Below are positions 40,610 to 48,934 of a stretch of DNA of 64,000 nt, piece by piece. The stretch spans positions 124,001-188,000 of the forward strand of contig WGNL01000018.1 in NCBI GenBank assembly GCA_016124585.1, in the 5' to 3' direction. The notes under the pieces were generated by a model. It worked only from the letters and a program-made list of their open reading frames with translations. It was not told where the DNA came from and searched no databases. Within the stretch, counting starts at the first letter, position 1, and each line of letters begins with the position of its first letter. The translations under genes and the position numbers were made by a program. This DNA is from Bacteroidota bacterium. GTDB taxonomy: Bacteria > Bacteroidota > Bacteroidia > Chitinophagales > Saprospiraceae.

Positions 40610-42721
40610 ATGCTCAACTGGCGTGAAATCCCTTTCGTGCGCCTACTTTTGCCATTTGTGGTAGGCATCCTTTTGGCTATTCAATTCGACCTGCAAATCC
40701 CTGGCTTGCCCGTAGCTTTATTGGTGCTAGTAGCGCTTCAGTTGCTGTCTCAAAAATTACGGGGATTGTACCGATACCGCTGGATGCCAGGTCTATTGAT
40801 TAACCTGACACTTCTCCTGCTGGGTTACGGCACCACTTGGCAACACGATGAACTGCATAATACCCACCATTTCAGCAAAATCAGTGCTTCGGATGGCGTT
40901 AAGTTGCTACTTGGTGAGGTAGCCGATGCACCCGTCCTGAAGGAAAAATGGGTGAAAATCGAATTGCAAATCCTCGGCAGTGGTTCCAGTAACGACAGCT
41001 TACAAGCGGCCAGTGGCAACCTTCTGCTCTACCTTCAGCGGGATAGTGCTGCTGAGTTGCTTGCCTACGGGGACGAGATAGTATTGCAGACTGAAACAAC
41101 TACCATTGAGCCGCCCGCCAATCCTCACGCCTTCGACTATGGACGCTATTTGAATTTTCAAAACATCCATTATCAAGCTTTTGTAAAAAACGGGAGCTGG
41201 GCCTTGGTACAAAAGCGGAGCCGATTTTCACTATTTGGAACGGCGATATTATTGCAGCATCGCTTTACGGAAACTTTGCGCAAGCACCTAGAAACTGAGA
41301 ATGAATTTGCCGTTGGCGCAGCGCTTATCTTCGGCTATCGGAGCGAAGTGCCTGAGGACGTGCTGACCGCCTACTCGCAGACCGGAGCCATTCATATCCT
41401 CGCTGTTTCAGGCATGCATGTTGGCATCCTGTTTTTCATCATCAACTTTTTTTTGAAGCGAGTAAAAGGCCGGGGCAAATACTGGCGCTGGGTGAAGGCA
41501 GGCATTTTACTGGCTATAATTTGGTCTTTTGCGCTCATAACAGGTGCTTCACCGTCGGTGCTGCGTTCTACCACTATGTTCAGTTTTATAATACTGGCCG
41601 AAGCAATGGGGCGTAATAAAAATTTTTATAACACACTGACAGCCAGCGCTTTTTGTTTGCTACTTTACGACCCGTACTGGTTGCTTAGTGTCAGTTTCCA
41701 ACTTTCGTACTTGGCAGTTTTTGGTATCGTTTACTTTCAGCCGAAAATCGCCGGACTGTGGGTAATTGAAAACAAAGTCGGTAATTACCTCTGGCAGTTA
41801 ACTTCTGTCTCCCTTGCTGCACAACTGATGACACTACCGTTCACGTTGTTCTATTTCCACCAGTTCCCTACTTATTTCTGGTTATCTAGCCTCGTGCTGG
41901 TACCGCTTTCGGGTTTTGAAATGGGCTTTGGGTTGCTATTGCTGATTCTCGACCAATTCTGGGCAGCCGGAGCAAATGTTGTATGTTGGATGCTGTGGTT
42001 ATTGTTGAAAATCGGGAACGAGACGGTGCTTTTCCTCCAACGTATGCCCGCAGCGGTGGTATCCGGAATCTGGATAGGCGGCAATGTAGCACTGCTGCTC
42101 TACCTCTGCTTAGGCAGCCTCATGGTGGCCATCAGCTTTCGCAAATTCCGGTGGTTGCTGGCGGCGCTTGGCCTGCTGCTGGTGGTCGGAGCGAACTTTG
42201 CTTTTTCAGAATTCAAGCACTACACGAATCGGCAAATCACCATTTACAGCGTGTACAAGCACACGGCCATCGATTTTTTTGATGGTGAAAAAGCCTGGTC
42301 GCTAATTGATTCATCATTGGAAACCAAGACGCTCAAGTATGCTGCTGAGGGCAATCGTTTTGCCAATGGCATCAACGAAGTGGAAACGATGAACCTCGGC
42401 GACTCTATCAACGTCACTGATGACCATTTTTTCTATAAAAATGGTCTTGGGCAATTTTATGAAAAACGTTTGTATGTGTTGAGCGGCCCGGTAGATTATG
42501 AGGGCGATGAGAAAGTGAAACTCGATTTTTTATTGCTGCGCAATACGCCGAAAGTGGAGTTAGAAGATTTGTTGCAAACCTTTGATTTCCAGCTACTTGT
42601 CTTTGATTCCAGTAATAAGAAATGGCGAACGGATGGCTGGAAAGCCGAATGTGACTCGCTCGGAGTCAGTTATTTTGATGTGAGCGAGGAGGGTGCATTG
42701 GTAGTGGATTTTAAGGATTAA
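40610..42721 (+). CDS. comEC: ComEC/Rec2-family DNA uptake channel protein
   Basis: I chose the ATG at 40610, which starts directly before the first membrane helix (MLNWREIPFVRLLLPFVVG). The 703-residue protein has an OB-fold-like soluble part (about 100-225) and then the Competence membrane domain with the family motifs ILAVSGMHVGILFF and ITGASPSVLRSTTMF, about ten helices in all. The C-terminal 170 residues are soluble but lack the HxHxDH metallo-beta-lactamase motif of classical ComEC; a divergent tail is common in Bacteroidota. ComEC brings single-stranded DNA across the inner membrane in natural transformation. Its stop codon overlaps that of the convergent TlpA-like gene by three bases. 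Confidence 0.92.
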   Translation: MLNWREIPFVRLLLPFVVGILLAIQFDLQIPGLPVALLVLVALQLLSQKLRGLYRYRWMPGLLINLTLLLLGYGTTWQHDELHNTHHFSKISASDGVKLLLGEVADAPVLKEKWVKIELQILGSGSSNDSLQAASGNLLLYLQRDSAAELLAYGDEIVLQTETTTIEPPANPHAFDYGRYLNFQNIHYQAFVKNGSWALVQKRSRFSLFGTAILLQHRFTETLRKHLETENEFAVGAALIFGYRSEVPEDVLTAYSQTGAIHILAVSGMHVGILFFIINFFLKRVKGRGKYWRWVKAGILLAIIWSFALITGASPSVLRSTTMFSFIILAEAMGRNKNFYNTLTASAFCLLLYDPYWLLSVSFQLSYLAVFGIVYFQPKIAGLWVIENKVGNYLWQLTSVSLAAQLMTLPFTLFYFHQFPTYFWLSSLVLVPLSGFEMGFGLLLLILDQFWAAGANVVCWMLWLLLKIGNETVLFLQRMPAAVVSGIWIGGNVALLLYLCLGSLMVAISFRKFRWLLAALGLLLVVGANFAFSEFKHYTNRQITIYSVYKHTAIDFFDGEKAWSLIDSSLETKTLKYAAEGNRFANGINEVETMNLGDSINVTDDHFFYKNGLGQFYEKRLYVLSGPVDYEGDEKVKLDFLLLRNTPKVELEDLLQTFDFQLLVFDSSNKKWRTDGWKAECDSLGVSYFDVSEEGALVVDFKD

Positions 42722-43323
42722 AGCAACTTTCTAATCTCCTCAAACAACTTATCTTCATCCCCCGGCACATACTTCCGGGTGTGGTAAGCGATATTTCCAT
42801 TTTTGTCCAACACAAAAATTTGCGGCAGGCCATTCAGCTCGCCGGGCATCACCATGCGAAACTCCCGGTTCATATCGTAGTAGGCAGGGAACTGCCATTT
42901 GCCCTCCGCCACCCTGCTTATGAACTGGGGGTAGTTTTTTGGGAAATCGGTGCTGATGGCGTAAAGATTGAAGTCAGCCTGTTGTTTCCATCTATCATAT
43001 TTTTCGGTGATGGCATTCAATTCCATACGGCAGGGGCCACAGGTAGTGAGCCAAAACATGAGCACCGTAGGCTTGCCATTTTTCTCAAAAACCTTGGCAG
43101 AGTTCAAGGTGTCGCCCTGTGCATTTTGCAAGGAAATATCATAGGGAAAATTGGATTGAATCTGGTTGGCAGGGCGTGCAGTCTCCACGTAGTAATTGCT
43201 TTGCCGTGGCTGAATGACAATTGGGGCAGCAGCTTCTGCTTTAGGAGCGGCAGTCTCAGTGTTCTGGCCGCAGGCCGAAAAAAGAAAGCCTGCAAAAATG
43301 GTAGCGATGAAAAACTTGCGCAT
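42718..43323 (-). CDS. TlpA-like thioredoxin-fold lipoprotein
   Basis: The 201-residue product has a lipoprotein signal (MRKFFIATIFAGFLFSAC, lipid on Cys18) and an Ala-rich linker. A thioredoxin fold of the AhpC/TSA-TlpA type follows, with the redox pair Cys95/Cys98 in WLTTCGPCRMEL and the cis-Pro in ELNGLPQIFVLD. Such envelope-anchored thioredoxins reduce periplasmic disulfides, often for cytochrome c maturation, and would draw electrons from DsbD-type proteins such as those at 14797-17968. It converges on comEC with overlapping stop codons. Confidence 0.9.
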   Translation of the reverse strand: MRKFFIATIFAGFLFSACGQNTETAAPKAEAAAPIVIQPRQSNYYVETARPANQIQSNFPYDISLQNAQGDTLNSAKVFEKNGKPTVLMFWLTTCGPCRMELNAITEKYDRWKQQADFNLYAISTDFPKNYPQFISRVAEGKWQFPAYYDMNREFRMVMPGELNGLPQIFVLDKNGNIAYHTRKYVPGDEDKLFEEIRKLL

Positions 43324-43534
43324 GGGTCTTATTGAAATTGTTGGATTGTTAAATTGTTGGACAAAATTGCATCAAAACCTTGAAAGGGACAAGGCGACTA
43401 ATTCCATCGGACAAACAATCGAGCCATTTTTTTAATCTGTTCAAAAAATTACCCTAAGGCCACAAAATTTTGCACCAGCAAAAAACATAGTACGCTGTGT
43501 CTTTCCAACCCATTTTTCAGTAAACCGATTTTAC

Positions 43535-43542
43535 TACCTTTG
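43535..43542 (+). promoter_or_regulatory. Candidate -7 promoter element of the DUF5606 gene
   Basis: TACCTTTG followed by CGACC matches TAnnTTTG with the CG extension seen at other promoters here. The predicted leader is about 110 bases and contains the inverted repeat at 43555-43650. Confidence 0.5.
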
Positions 43543-43554
43543 CGACCCTTTTTA

Positions 43555-43650
43555 AAGGATTGAATCCCTGAAGGATTGACGGATTGAATAGGTGAGCACC
43601 ACTTGTTGCAAAATTCTTCAATCCTACTTGCCTTCAATACTTCAATACTT
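43555..43650. repeat. Word-repeat inverted repeat in the DUF5606 leader
   Basis: The left arm holds three variants of the word GGATTGAA or GGATTGAC. The right arm holds inverted copies (TTCAATCC, TTCAATAC, TTCAATAC). The arms can pair over about 30 bases with mismatches. Confidence 0.7.
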
Positions 43651-43657
43651 GTTAGAT

Positions 43658-44077
43658 ATGAGACTCAAAGATTTAGTAGTAGTGACGGGCTTTCCCGGTG
43701 TTCAGAAGATGGTCGCTAACCGGAACAACGGCATGTTGATTGAAGACATGGACTCTGGCAAAATCCGGTTTGCCCCCGTGCGCAAGCACCAGTTCTCCCC
43801 GCTGGAAACCATTTCCGTATTTGTGGATGGCGAGGATGATTCAGTGGAAATCCGGGAGGTATTCCAGAGCATGTACGACAAACTGGCCGATACCCCGCTA
43901 CCCAAATTAGACGCCAAAACAGAAGACCTTCGGGCCTACTTCGCTACCGTGCTGCCCAACCACGACCGTGAGCGGGTACACATCAGCGACATCAAGAAAA
44001 TCGTAAGGTGGTTCCAGTTCCTCCACGAGCGTGGCTACATGGCGATGGAGGAAGTGGCAGATGATGAAGAAGAGTAA
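43658..44077 (+). CDS. DUF5606 domain protein
   Basis: From the ATG at 43658 the 139-residue product begins MRLKDLVVVTGFPGVQKMVA, the typical start of this Bacteroidota-specific family; the longer frame reads through the leader repeat. A beta-rich N-terminal half (NGMLIEDMDSGKIRFAPV, LETISVFVDGEDDSVEIREV) precedes a helical C-terminal half with RERVHISDIKKIVRWFQFL. The tail is acidic (DDEEE). The function of the family is not known to me; the small SH3-like N-terminal half suggests an RNA- or ribosome-binding role, which is a guess. Confidence 0.82.
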   Translation: MRLKDLVVVTGFPGVQKMVANRNNGMLIEDMDSGKIRFAPVRKHQFSPLETISVFVDGEDDSVEIREVFQSMYDKLADTPLPKLDAKTEDLRAYFATVLPNHDRERVHISDIKKIVRWFQFLHERGYMAMEEVADDEEE

Positions 44078-44080
44078 ATC

Positions 44081-44167
44081 GATTTCGGATTACAGAATGC
44101 GGATTTCGGATTGCCCTTACAACTTAGCAGGGTCACTAATCCGAAATCCGCAATCGTAAATCCGCAA
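44081..44167. repeat. Word-repeat inverted repeat between DUF5606 and spt genes
   Basis: TGCGGATTTCGGATT (44098-44112) and AATCCGAAATCCGCA (44138-44152) are exact complements, extended outward by imperfect copies of the same word. The word GATTTCGGATT occurs three times counting both strands, and GATTTACGATT once. The element fills the gap between the two convergent stop codons almost completely. Confidence 0.85.
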
Positions 44168-45421
44168 TTACGCAGTAACCCTCGCCATGTATTGCTCTGC
44201 AGCTTCTTTGTAAAACCCACTGTCAAGTTTAGATTTCACGGCCTTGAAGGCGGCGATGGTTTCGTCAATATCCTGCTGCGTATGCACGGAGGTAGGTATC
44301 AGGCGCAGGATATTCATGCCTTTTGGCACTACCGGATATACAACGATGGAGCAGAACACGCCGTAAGTTTCCCGCATGTCGTGGATGAGGGCAAGCGCTT
44401 CACCTACTTCGCCCGGCATGTACACGGGCGTTACGCAGGAGTTGGTGTCGCCAATATCGAAGCCAGCTTCTTTCAGGCCGCCTTGCAGCGACCGCACGTT
44501 TCTCCAAAGGCTTTCCCGGAGTTCAGGGCGAGTGCGTATGAGTTCCAAACGTTTGAGCGCACCAATCACGATGGGCATTGGCACTGACTTCGCAAAAATC
44601 TGCGAGCGCATCGTGAAGCGGAGGTGCTCCATCACGTATTTATCCCCAGCAAAGAAGGCACCGATGCTCGCCATGCTTTTTGCGAAGGTGGAAAAATAAA
44701 CATCCACATCGGCCATCACACCTTGCTCTTCGCAAGCGCCAGCGCCCGTTGGGCCCATCATGCCGAAGCCGTGGGCGTCATCCACCAATAGGCGGAATTC
44801 GTATTTGTCCTTCAAAGCGCAGATTTCACGCAACTTACCTTGGTCGCCACGCATCCCGAACACGCCCTCCGTGATAACGAGGATGCCGCCGCCTGTTTCC
44901 GCAACGAGTTTCGTGGCACGTTCCAGGTTTTTGTCGAGGCTGGCTACGTTGTTGTGCTCAAAAGCGAAGCGTTTCCCGTGGTGGAGGCGAACACCATCTA
45001 CGATGCAGGCATGTGATTCGGAATCGTAAACGATAACGTCACGGCGGGTCACTAGTGCATCAATGGCGGAAAGGATTCCTTGGTAGCCGTAGTTGACCAG
45101 CAGGGCTTTTTCTTTTCCGATAAAATCGGCCAACTCCACCTCCAATTGGTCGTGGTATTTCGTGGCACCGCTCATCATGCGGGCGCCCATCGGGTAGGCC
45201 ATGCCCCAATCCTTGGCGGCTTGGGCGTCGGCTTCCCGCACTTCTGGGTGGTTGGCGAGGCCAAAGTAGTTGTTGATACTCCAGCAGATGACCTCACGGC
45301 CATTGAACCTCATGCGGTTGCCGAGGTCGCCTTCCAGTTTTGGGAACATGAAATAGCCGTCGCCGATTTCCTGATATTTGCCCAGCGGGCCACGATGCCT
45401 GAATTTTTCAAATAAATCCAT
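44168..45421 (-). CDS. spt: Serine palmitoyltransferase-type alpha-oxoamine synthase
   Basis: The 417-residue PLP enzyme belongs to the alpha-oxoamine synthase family (SPT, KBL, BioF). Motifs are SINNYFGLANHPEV, YDSESHACIVDGVRLH (PLP-stacking His), LVDDAHGFGMMGPTGAG (PLP Asp and His) and STFAKSMASIGAFFAG with the PLP Lys248. The FAKS-MASIG-F form and absence of BioF-like neighbours fit serine palmitoyltransferase, which joins serine and acyl-CoA to start sphingolipid synthesis, a trait of many Bacteroidota. A 2-amino-3-ketobutyrate CoA ligase role cannot be fully excluded. A strong terminator lies 22 bases upstream of its start. Confidence 0.85.
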   Translation of the reverse strand: MDLFEKFRHRGPLGKYQEIGDGYFMFPKLEGDLGNRMRFNGREVICWSINNYFGLANHPEVREADAQAAKDWGMAYPMGARMMSGATKYHDQLEVELADFIGKEKALLVNYGYQGILSAIDALVTRRDVIVYDSESHACIVDGVRLHHGKRFAFEHNNVASLDKNLERATKLVAETGGGILVITEGVFGMRGDQGKLREICALKDKYEFRLLVDDAHGFGMMGPTGAGACEEQGVMADVDVYFSTFAKSMASIGAFFAGDKYVMEHLRFTMRSQIFAKSVPMPIVIGALKRLELIRTRPELRESLWRNVRSLQGGLKEAGFDIGDTNSCVTPVYMPGEVGEALALIHDMRETYGVFCSIVVYPVVPKGMNILRLIPTSVHTQQDIDETIAAFKAVKSKLDSGFYKEAAEQYMARVTA

Positions 45422-45442
45422 GTTTGCGAAGTTTTCTTTTTA

Positions 45443-45512
45443 TGAAAAAAAGCCGTGTCGAACGGTCGGAGAACCCGCTTAATGGGTTCTCCGACCTTCT
45501 GACACAGCTTTC
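45443..45512 (-). terminator. Strong intrinsic terminator 22 bases upstream of spt
   Basis: The inner stem GGTCGGAGAACCC / GGGTTCTCCGACC is perfect and is extended outward by AAAGCCGTGTC / GACACAGCTTT. On the minus strand it ends in a run of seven T. It either ends the transcript from 45562-46713 or acts as an attenuator for spt. Confidence 0.9.
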
Positions 45513-45531
45513 TTGGCGGATGAATGCGGGG

Positions 45532-45539
45532 CAAAATTA
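45532..45539 (-). promoter_or_regulatory. Candidate -7 element upstream of the spt terminator
   Basis: On the minus strand TAATTTTG followed by CCCC matches TAnnTTTG and lies between the end of the lipoprotein gene and the terminator. A transcript from here to spt would have to pass the terminator. Confidence 0.35.
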
Positions 45540-45561
45540 GGAATTCTTTGGTAAATGGCTG

Positions 45562-46713
45562 TTATTCCCTTACATCTGCCCAAGACATTAGGGAGCAAAG
45601 CCGGAAGCGCAGGTCATCGGCGCAGTTCTCCATCATCTGCCAGTCGCTTGGGAAGCTCACATACTCGCTACTCCTACAGCCTGAAGTCTGGCTCACCCTC
45701 GAATCTCCTGAATAGGTTTTGAAGCTTTCGCAAAAACTGCTGGTCGACCAGATGGGTTGACTGAAAAGTTGTTTGCCCGTATTGAAATCATAAACCCGAA
45801 AATCGCTGGTCAACTCTGCCCGCTTCGTGGCGGTAATATTACAAATGGTGGCGGTGGCGGTTTCGTATATGGGTTTGTAAGTGACCTTGCCACTAGTATC
45901 AGTCACGGTTTCCGTCCTTACTAGTATTTCTTCACTTACAGTGGAGCAATTCCTATCAATACTTTCCCCGTAAACCCAAGCGGAGCGCATGATAGTTTTT
46001 GCCAAAAAATCATACTGCGTGTGCGACTGCTTGCTGCGATGTACGACCTGCCAGAAATTGCCCCCACTCAAAGGGCGGAAATTGAAAGTTTGCAAGGCGG
46101 TATTTCCATCGAAGCCTGCCCAATTTTCCATTTCCAGCAGCACGTAAACAGTGCCGAGCGGCAGCGCCTCCTCAGCCAGTTCTTCCCCGCTGGGGTCATC
46201 CCAGTCATATTTTTTCTGCAAATACTTGATGTCGGCGTAGGCCGCACGGGCACTGAGTTTTTTACCGTCACGGGCAAGCTGCATATTGTTTTGTATTTGG
46301 TCGAAATAACGTTCGATGACCTCCCGGCGGCTGTCCTCCGCCATTTCCCGAACGGGCAGCAACCGGATGTCGGGGCGGTAGCCGTCATCGCTGACGAGGG
46401 GTAGCAGCGGCTCCACCCGCTCCTGCCGCTTCAGCATCCGCAGGTGGATGGCGTGGATTTTTTCCCAAGCGTAAGGCGTGCCTATCAGTTGTAGGCTGTC
46501 TATCAGGTGCAGGTCAGTTTTGTTTGCTTGCGCAAAAGCAGTTTCGAGTTTTTTGACGTGCTTCGTCTTCTGGCGTTTGCCATCGAGATGGTTGCTGGCA
46601 AAGCGGACGTTGTTATCGTATTCGTTCTTTTTCAGGCGGATGTTGGAACTGGCGCAGCCGACCAACAGTAGGAGGGAAAGGAGCAGGGCTGAAGGTTGAA
46701 AGTAGCGTAGCAT
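45562..46713 (-). CDS. Hypothetical lipoprotein
   Basis: The 383-residue product has a lipoprotein signal peptide (MLRYFQPSALLLSLLLLVGC, lipid on Cys20). The N-terminal half is helical and charged, with LETAFAQANKTDLHLIDSLQ and an ERYFDQIQNNMQLARDG segment, like a TPR- or coiled-coil-type envelope protein. The C-terminal half is beta-rich with four to six cysteines (DRNCSTVSEEILV, TATICNITATKRAELTS, SSFCESFKTYSGD, TSGCRSSEYV). I do not recognise the family. It probably sits in the outer membrane facing the periplasm. It is a single-gene unit ending at the terminator at 45443-45512. Confidence 0.7.
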   Translation of the reverse strand: MLRYFQPSALLLSLLLLVGCASSNIRLKKNEYDNNVRFASNHLDGKRQKTKHVKKLETAFAQANKTDLHLIDSLQLIGTPYAWEKIHAIHLRMLKRQERVEPLLPLVSDDGYRPDIRLLPVREMAEDSRREVIERYFDQIQNNMQLARDGKKLSARAAYADIKYLQKKYDWDDPSGEELAEEALPLGTVYVLLEMENWAGFDGNTALQTFNFRPLSGGNFWQVVHRSKQSHTQYDFLAKTIMRSAWVYGESIDRNCSTVSEEILVRTETVTDTSGKVTYKPIYETATATICNITATKRAELTSDFRVYDFNTGKQLFSQPIWSTSSFCESFKTYSGDSRVSQTSGCRSSEYVSFPSDWQMMENCADDLRFRLCSLMSWADVRE

Positions 46714-46834
46714 GGCCTCAGATTTTAAGCATGAAAGGATGTAGCGGCCAGGAATTCTTTTTTTCTGTGTGGTAAAAATAGGGTGGGAAAGGTGGGAAGT
46801 AAAGGGAGCTGCTGTTAGGAGGATGTTAAACTTG

Positions 46835-46922
46835 AATTTACGAATTACGATTGTCGATTTATGATTGCAGCCATTCCTTGAAGTGCAAATAATTGTAAAT
46901 CTGCAATCATAATTCGTAAATT
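46835..46922. repeat. Word-repeat inverted repeat
   Basis: AATTTACGAATTACGATTG (46835-46853) and CAATCATAATTCGTAAATT (46904-46922) pair at 18 of 19 positions. The left side also holds GATTTATGATTGCAG, whose TGATTGCAG is answered by CTGCAATCA on the right. The element starts two bases past the stop codon of the minus-strand gene at 46925. Confidence 0.85.
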
Positions 46923-46924
46923 AT

Positions 46925-47413
46925 CTACTCTCTCGTCAACACATCAATCACCGTTTTCAGCATAACGAACATCGGCTCCCGGCCCTCGGGTGTCAGTGTG
47001 AAAGCTTCACCTTCTTCATTTTTGGCCTCCCCGGTGATGGCGTCCTCAACAAAAGCCATCAGCTCTTCCTCAGGCGATGTTTCATAAAAAATATCCAGCC
47101 GTTTTTGGAAATCGGTGGCCTTGGACGATTCCATCAGGCTCCAATTGGCCTCTTCGGCTTCCGTGATATCTTCCTCACCGACGCCTTCCAGTTCACCCTC
47201 GCCTTTTGCATCCTCCACCGCAGTATAAATGGTGAGGGCGAGGTAGAGCAGAAAGTCCTCTTCATCCTGCGAAAAAGTGCCTTCGTTATCGCCAATCAGG
47301 TATGAGAAAATGGCAGGCTGTCGGTTGGCGAATGCCCGAACGGCTTCCTCGTAGTCAACGGCTTGCGATTCAAATTTTTCAAGAACCTTGTCAATGGTGG
47401 CTTCCGTAATCAT
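46925..47413 (-). CDS. Hypothetical acidic protein
   Basis: From the ATG at 47413 the 162-residue product begins MITEATIDKVLEKFESQAVD. The longer frame would read through the promoter region, so I set it aside. It is strongly acidic and mostly helical, with an Glu/Asp-rich central stretch (GEGELEGVGEEDITEAEEAN). No signal peptide or membrane helix is present, so it is probably cytoplasmic. I do not recognise it. It is divergent from the radical SAM gene across a 76-base gap that holds a promoter for each gene. Confidence 0.65.
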   Translation of the reverse strand: MITEATIDKVLEKFESQAVDYEEAVRAFANRQPAIFSYLIGDNEGTFSQDEEDFLLYLALTIYTAVEDAKGEGELEGVGEEDITEAEEANWSLMESSKATDFQKRLDIFYETSPEEELMAFVEDAITGEAKNEEGEAFTLTPEGREPMFVMLKTVIDVLTRE

Positions 47414-47445
47414 ATGGTAAAAGTGTAAAGTAAAAAGTGTTGGCG

Positions 47446-47477
47446 CAAAGGTAGTATGACTTAGCTTCATACTTTTG
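47446..47477. promoter_or_regulatory. Back-to-back candidate promoters
   Basis: On the minus strand TACCTTTGCG (47453-47444) points to the acidic-protein gene with a leader of about 27 bases. On the plus strand TACTTTTGC (47470-47478) points to the radical SAM gene with a leader of about 6 bases. Both match TAnnTTTG exactly. Confidence 0.5.
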
Positions 47478-47489
47478 CTTTTTTACTTC

Positions 47490-48515
47490 ATGAAACTCTA
47501 CCGCCACGACACCTTGAATTTTCTCACCAAACTCACGCCCCGCCGGGTGTGGAATTTGGTGAAGATTTTCAGCTCCTACCACCTCACCCGGTGGCTGGGT
47601 AGGCCCGTGCAGTGGGGTATGCCGATGACCATTTCGCTGGAACCGACCACTGCCTGCAACCTGCGCTGCCCGGAATGCCCCAGCGGCTTGCGGGCCTTCA
47701 CCCGTCCTACGGGCAATTTGAAAGAAGACTTTTTTCGAAAAACCATTGACGAACTGCACCGGGAGCTGCTCTATCTCATCTTCTATTTCCAGGGCGAGCC
47801 ATACATCAATCCCAAGTTTTTGGATATGGTCAGTCACGCTCGCCAGCGGGGTATCTACACCATCACCAGCACGAACGGACATTTTCTCAATGATGAAAAC
47901 GCCCGCCGCACCATCGAATCGGGACTTGACCGACTTATCATTTCTGTTGATGGAACGACTCAGGATACTTACGAGAGCTATCGCAAAGAGGGCAAACTAG
48001 AAGTCGTCTTGCAAGGCGCAAGGAACATGGTGAAATGGAAACGGCAGTTGAAATCGAAGACACCACATATCATTTTTCAGTTCCTCGTGGTGCGACCGAA
48101 CGAGCACCAAATCCCTGACATTTACCGCCTCGCCGAGGAAATCGGCATTGACGAAGTCAAACTGAAAACCGCCCAAGTCTATGACTACGAGCACGGCAAC
48201 GACCTCATTCCAACGCTGAAAAAATACGCCCGTTACGAAGAAAAAACCGACGGCACCTGGCGGGTGAAAAACGAATTGCTCAACCACTGCTGGAAACTCT
48301 GGCATGCCTGCGTCATCACTTGGGACGGGCTGGTAGTGCCTTGCTGTTTTGACAAGGACGCCCTGCATCGCCTCGGCGATTTGAAGCAGCTTTCTTTCAA
48401 AAAAATATGGCAGGGGGAGGCGTATCAGCAGTTCCGCCGCTCGCTGCTGGCGGGGCGTGACCAGATTGATATTTGTACCAACTGCACGGAGGGCTGCACG
48501 GTGTGGGCGGAATAA
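47490..48515 (+). CDS. Radical SAM/SPASM domain protein
   Basis: From the ATG at 47490 the protein is 341 residues. The radical SAM motif TTACNLRCPECPSG gives the CX3CX2C set that binds the catalytic 4Fe-4S cluster and S-adenosylmethionine. The barrel follows with FYFQGEPYINPKF and LIISVDGTTQDTYESYR. The C-terminal SPASM-type domain supplies cysteines for extra clusters in NHCWKLWHACVITWDG, VPCCFD and ICTNCTEGC. SPASM enzymes modify peptides or small molecules, but no precursor peptide gene or maturation partner is nearby. The short N-terminal segment is basic. Substrate unknown. Confidence 0.88.
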   Translation: MKLYRHDTLNFLTKLTPRRVWNLVKIFSSYHLTRWLGRPVQWGMPMTISLEPTTACNLRCPECPSGLRAFTRPTGNLKEDFFRKTIDELHRELLYLIFYFQGEPYINPKFLDMVSHARQRGIYTITSTNGHFLNDENARRTIESGLDRLIISVDGTTQDTYESYRKEGKLEVVLQGARNMVKWKRQLKSKTPHIIFQFLVVRPNEHQIPDIYRLAEEIGIDEVKLKTAQVYDYEHGNDLIPTLKKYARYEEKTDGTWRVKNELLNHCWKLWHACVITWDGLVVPCCFDKDALHRLGDLKQLSFKKIWQGEAYQQFRRSLLAGRDQIDICTNCTEGCTVWAE

Positions 48516-48625
48516 GAGCGTGAGAGCGTGATAGATGTGAGCAGGTGAGGGGGCTTTGCTATTTTTGAACTGAATTGGCCTAACTTTCTCAAACTTGGGC
48601 TTGTTTTTAGAACAAAATTTTAAAA

Positions 48626-48931
48626 ATGAATACCTACGAAACATTGACCGAAGCACTCGCCGACCTTCAAGATAGGGGCTACCAAGAAGATTTTAACCTG
48701 ACGGAGCATTGCCTGTATTGCAAAGGGCATGAGTTGGAAATCCACCCAGAGGATTTTGAAGTGGACGAATTTTATCGATTTGAAGGAGAGACCGACCCCG
48801 GTGACAGCATGGTGGTCTATGCCATTTCATCCAACAAAGGCTTGAAGGGAACGCTAGTGGACGCCTACGGTGCCTATGCCGAAAGCCTGACGCCCAGCAT
48901 GGTCGAAAAACTGCATATCAAAGGCCATTGA
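48626..48931 (+). CDS. Small conserved Bacteroidota protein (sometimes labelled PRPP synthetase)
   Basis: The 101-residue protein has a characteristic pattern: LTEALADLQDRGYQEDFNL, a CxxC pair in EHCLYCKGHELEI, HPEDFEVDEFYRFEGETDPGD, and VVYAISSNKGLKGTLVDAYG. I recall similar short Bacteroidota proteins carrying the label phosphoribosylpyrophosphate synthetase, but it is far too short for that enzyme and lacks its PRPP loop, so the label should not be trusted. It is soluble, acidic and of unknown role. It is a single plus-strand gene that converges on the DUF2721 gene with a three-base gap. Confidence 0.72.
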   Translation: MNTYETLTEALADLQDRGYQEDFNLTEHCLYCKGHELEIHPEDFEVDEFYRFEGETDPGDSMVVYAISSNKGLKGTLVDAYGAYAESLTPSMVEKLHIKGH

Positions 48932-48934
48932 CCA

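Larger units (their letters stand above)
43324..43657. other. Divergent intergenic region between tlpA-like and DUF5606 genes
   Basis: No gene was seen. It holds a T/G word repeat (ATTGTTGGATTGTTAAATTG, 43332-43360) next to the tlpA-like start, a plus-strand promoter element at 43535-43542, and the inverted word repeat at 43555-43650, which would lie in the leader of the DUF5606 transcript. Confidence 0.6.
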
